From: Clostridium estertheticum
Lineage (GTDB): Bacteria > Bacillota > Clostridia > Clostridiales > Clostridiaceae
Assembly (NCBI RefSeq): GCF_011065935.2
Contig: NZ_JAAMNH020000001.1
Location: 1,881,001 to 1,945,000, forward strand
Direction: 5' to 3'
Length of the DNA stretch: 64,000 bases
Shown here: positions 63,060-64,000 of the stretch, one piece after another
How positions within the stretch are numbered: the first letter of the stretch is position 1
Layout of the letters: the number at the start of each line of letters is the position of its first letter
Position numbers and translations under genes: made by a program
Notes under the pieces: generated by a model
The model's database searches: none
What the model was told of the DNA's origin: nothing
What the model saw: the letters and a program-made list of their open reading frames with translations, nothing else

Positions 63060-63914
63060 ATGAAGAAAAGTGATAAATTTAATAGAGGCGATTCGCTTCC
63101 GAAAATAATATTAATATATGCATTTTTAATAGTTGCGTGTATATGTTCAGTATATCCAATATTAAATATATTAACAGTAGCTTTAAGACCAGCCAATGCA
63201 TTGTTTTCTAAATCTTTGAGTATAATTCCCCCTAATGCAACCTTTGATAATTTCAGACAAGCTTTTATACAATATGATATGTTAGGATGGCTTTATCATA
63301 GTTTAATTGTATCAGGTTCCGCCTGTGCTTTTAGTGTATTGCTTTCTGTTACAGCAGGATATGCATTTTCTAGGTTTGAATTTAGAGGTAAAAAAATGGG
63401 ATTATCACTAATTTTAGTTACTCAGATGTTTCCATTAGCTATGACACTGTTACCACTATATTTAATGATAATTAATTTGAAGATGACAAATAGCTATATT
63501 GCATTGGCAGTAATCTATGTATCTACTTCAATTCCTTTTAACATTTGGATGATGAAGGGTTTTTATGATACTATTCCTAAGTCACTTGAAGAGAGTGCTT
63601 ACGTAGATGGAGCTTCAGTATTTAGGTCTTTTTATCAGATAATATTACCACTTGCAAGACCTGCTGTTGCATTAACAGCGTTGTTCTCATTCATGGGAGC
63701 CTGGTCTGAATATATAGTTGCCAGTGTAATCATTAATGAAGCGGGAAAAATAACGTTGCCCGTTGGACTTGTAAGTATGCAAGGGCAATTTTCAACTGCA
63801 TGGGGTATTTACTCAGCAGGGGCTTTAATTACAGCTGTGCCTGTAATGATATTATTTATTTGCTTATCTAAATACCTTGTTGGTGGATTAACCGTAGGTA
63901 GTGTTAAAGGTTAG
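63060..63914 (+). CDS. Sugar ABC permease, MalG-like
   Basis: 284 residues with about six membrane segments. The EAA motif is ESAYVDGASVFRSFYQIILP near residue 180, preceded by PFNIWMMKGFYDTIP, a common MalG pattern. ATG 63060 follows AGAGGTG; an in-frame GTG at 63051 overlaps the ribosome site. It ends the importer operon before a strong terminator. Confidence 0.9.
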   Translation: MKKSDKFNRGDSLPKIILIYAFLIVACICSVYPILNILTVALRPANALFSKSLSIIPPNATFDNFRQAFIQYDMLGWLYHSLIVSGSACAFSVLLSVTAGYAFSRFEFRGKKMGLSLILVTQMFPLAMTLLPLYLMIINLKMTNSYIALAVIYVSTSIPFNIWMMKGFYDTIPKSLEESAYVDGASVFRSFYQIILPLARPAVALTALFSFMGAWSEYIVASVIINEAGKITLPVGLVSMQGQFSTAWGIYSAGALITAVPVMILFICLSKYLVGGLTVGSVKG

Positions 63915-63927
63915 TAGATAAAATTTT

Positions 63928-63982
63928 AAAAAAGCAATCTCCTTACCTAAAATTAAATTTAAGGTAAGGAGATTGCTTTTTT
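63928..63982 (+). terminator. Strong terminator of the importer operon
   Basis: 21-base perfect arms (63928-63948 and 63962-63982), the 3' arm ending in six Ts. The A/T outer stem makes it usable in both directions. The last 18 bases of the window show nothing further. Confidence 0.9.
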
Positions 63983-64000
63983 AGATAGCTTAAAGTTGTT

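Overview
The window looks like chromosomal DNA of a low-GC Firmicute, most likely Clostridium sensu stricto or a close relative. The evidence is the strong A/T bias, near-perfect GGAGG-type ribosome binding sites, a T-box leader before serS, a group B-type [FeFe] hydrogenase, a GlpP-type antiterminator, and sugar ABC importers that lack their own ATPase. No rRNA, tRNA, CRISPR array or replication origin was seen. All identifications come from reading motifs and family resemblance; no database search was run.

Layout. 1-6.1 kb: the end of a surface-polysaccharide cluster, with a two-domain glycosyltransferase, a three-enzyme set for a UDP-L-deoxysugar, and an O-acetyltransferase. 6.3-7.1 kb: a cell-wall amidase. 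7.4-14.9 kb: a TerB protein, then a double-TerD (TerA-like) protein whose gene overlaps a sugar ABC importer operon ending in an ADP-ribosylglycohydrolase-fold enzyme with beta-rich C-terminal domains. 15-17.1 kb: an orphan PocR/PAS histidine kinase. 17.4-18.8 kb: an MFS exporter behind a short-uORF transcription attenuator. 18.9-21 kb: a graveyard of gene remnants around one P-loop kinase-like gene. 21-23.1 kb: a phosphoesterase, a Vat-type acetyltransferase and a DUF1801 protein. 23.2-24.8 kb: T-box and serS. 24.9-31 kb: a molybdate-type HTH/periplasmic-binding-domain regulator and modABC, separated by a 2.4-kb segment bounded by 50-bp inverted repeats. 31.5-34.2 kb: znuACB with a palindromic operator. 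34.6-37.3 kb: a GntR-ABC (YtrA-like) operon. 37.4-40.3 kb: SGNH hydrolase, DUF2785 protein and a deletion-riddled ABC-F pseudogene. 40.4-45.8 kb: an ABC/FtsX-permease plus two-component system. 46.4-49.1 kb: hydrogenase and an FTR1 iron permease. 49.3-51.5 kb: an IS200/IS605 element with dead tnpA and intact tnpB, abutting a broken gamma-glutamylcyclotransferase gene. 51.8-53.9 kb: an alpha-amylase and a CCG-domain protein. 54-59.8 kb: the glycerol-3-phosphate regulon (glpK, DUF1667, two flavoproteins, leader terminator, glpP, and a glpF stub). 60-63.9 kb: a broken amylase gene and a maltose-type importer with LacI-like operators.

How the parts fit. Two themes recur. One is nutrient uptake under local cis control: ModABC, ZnuACB, FTR1, the two sugar importers and the glp genes each have a recognisable promoter/operator or antiterminator. 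The other is response to antibiotics or envelope stress: the MFS attenuator, Vat, the ABC-F relic with its own leader hairpin, the YtrA operon and the ABC/two-component locus. The region is also decaying. At least nine genes are remnants, several with internal deletions, and a 25-36-bp dispersed palindromic repeat occurs three times at gene ends.

Most unusual items: the TerB/TerA-sugar importer-DraG-fold locus; the inverted-repeat-bounded segment between the molybdate regulator and modABC; the three-copy GCCAC repeat; the uORF attenuator; and a TnpB without the usual zinc-finger cysteines.
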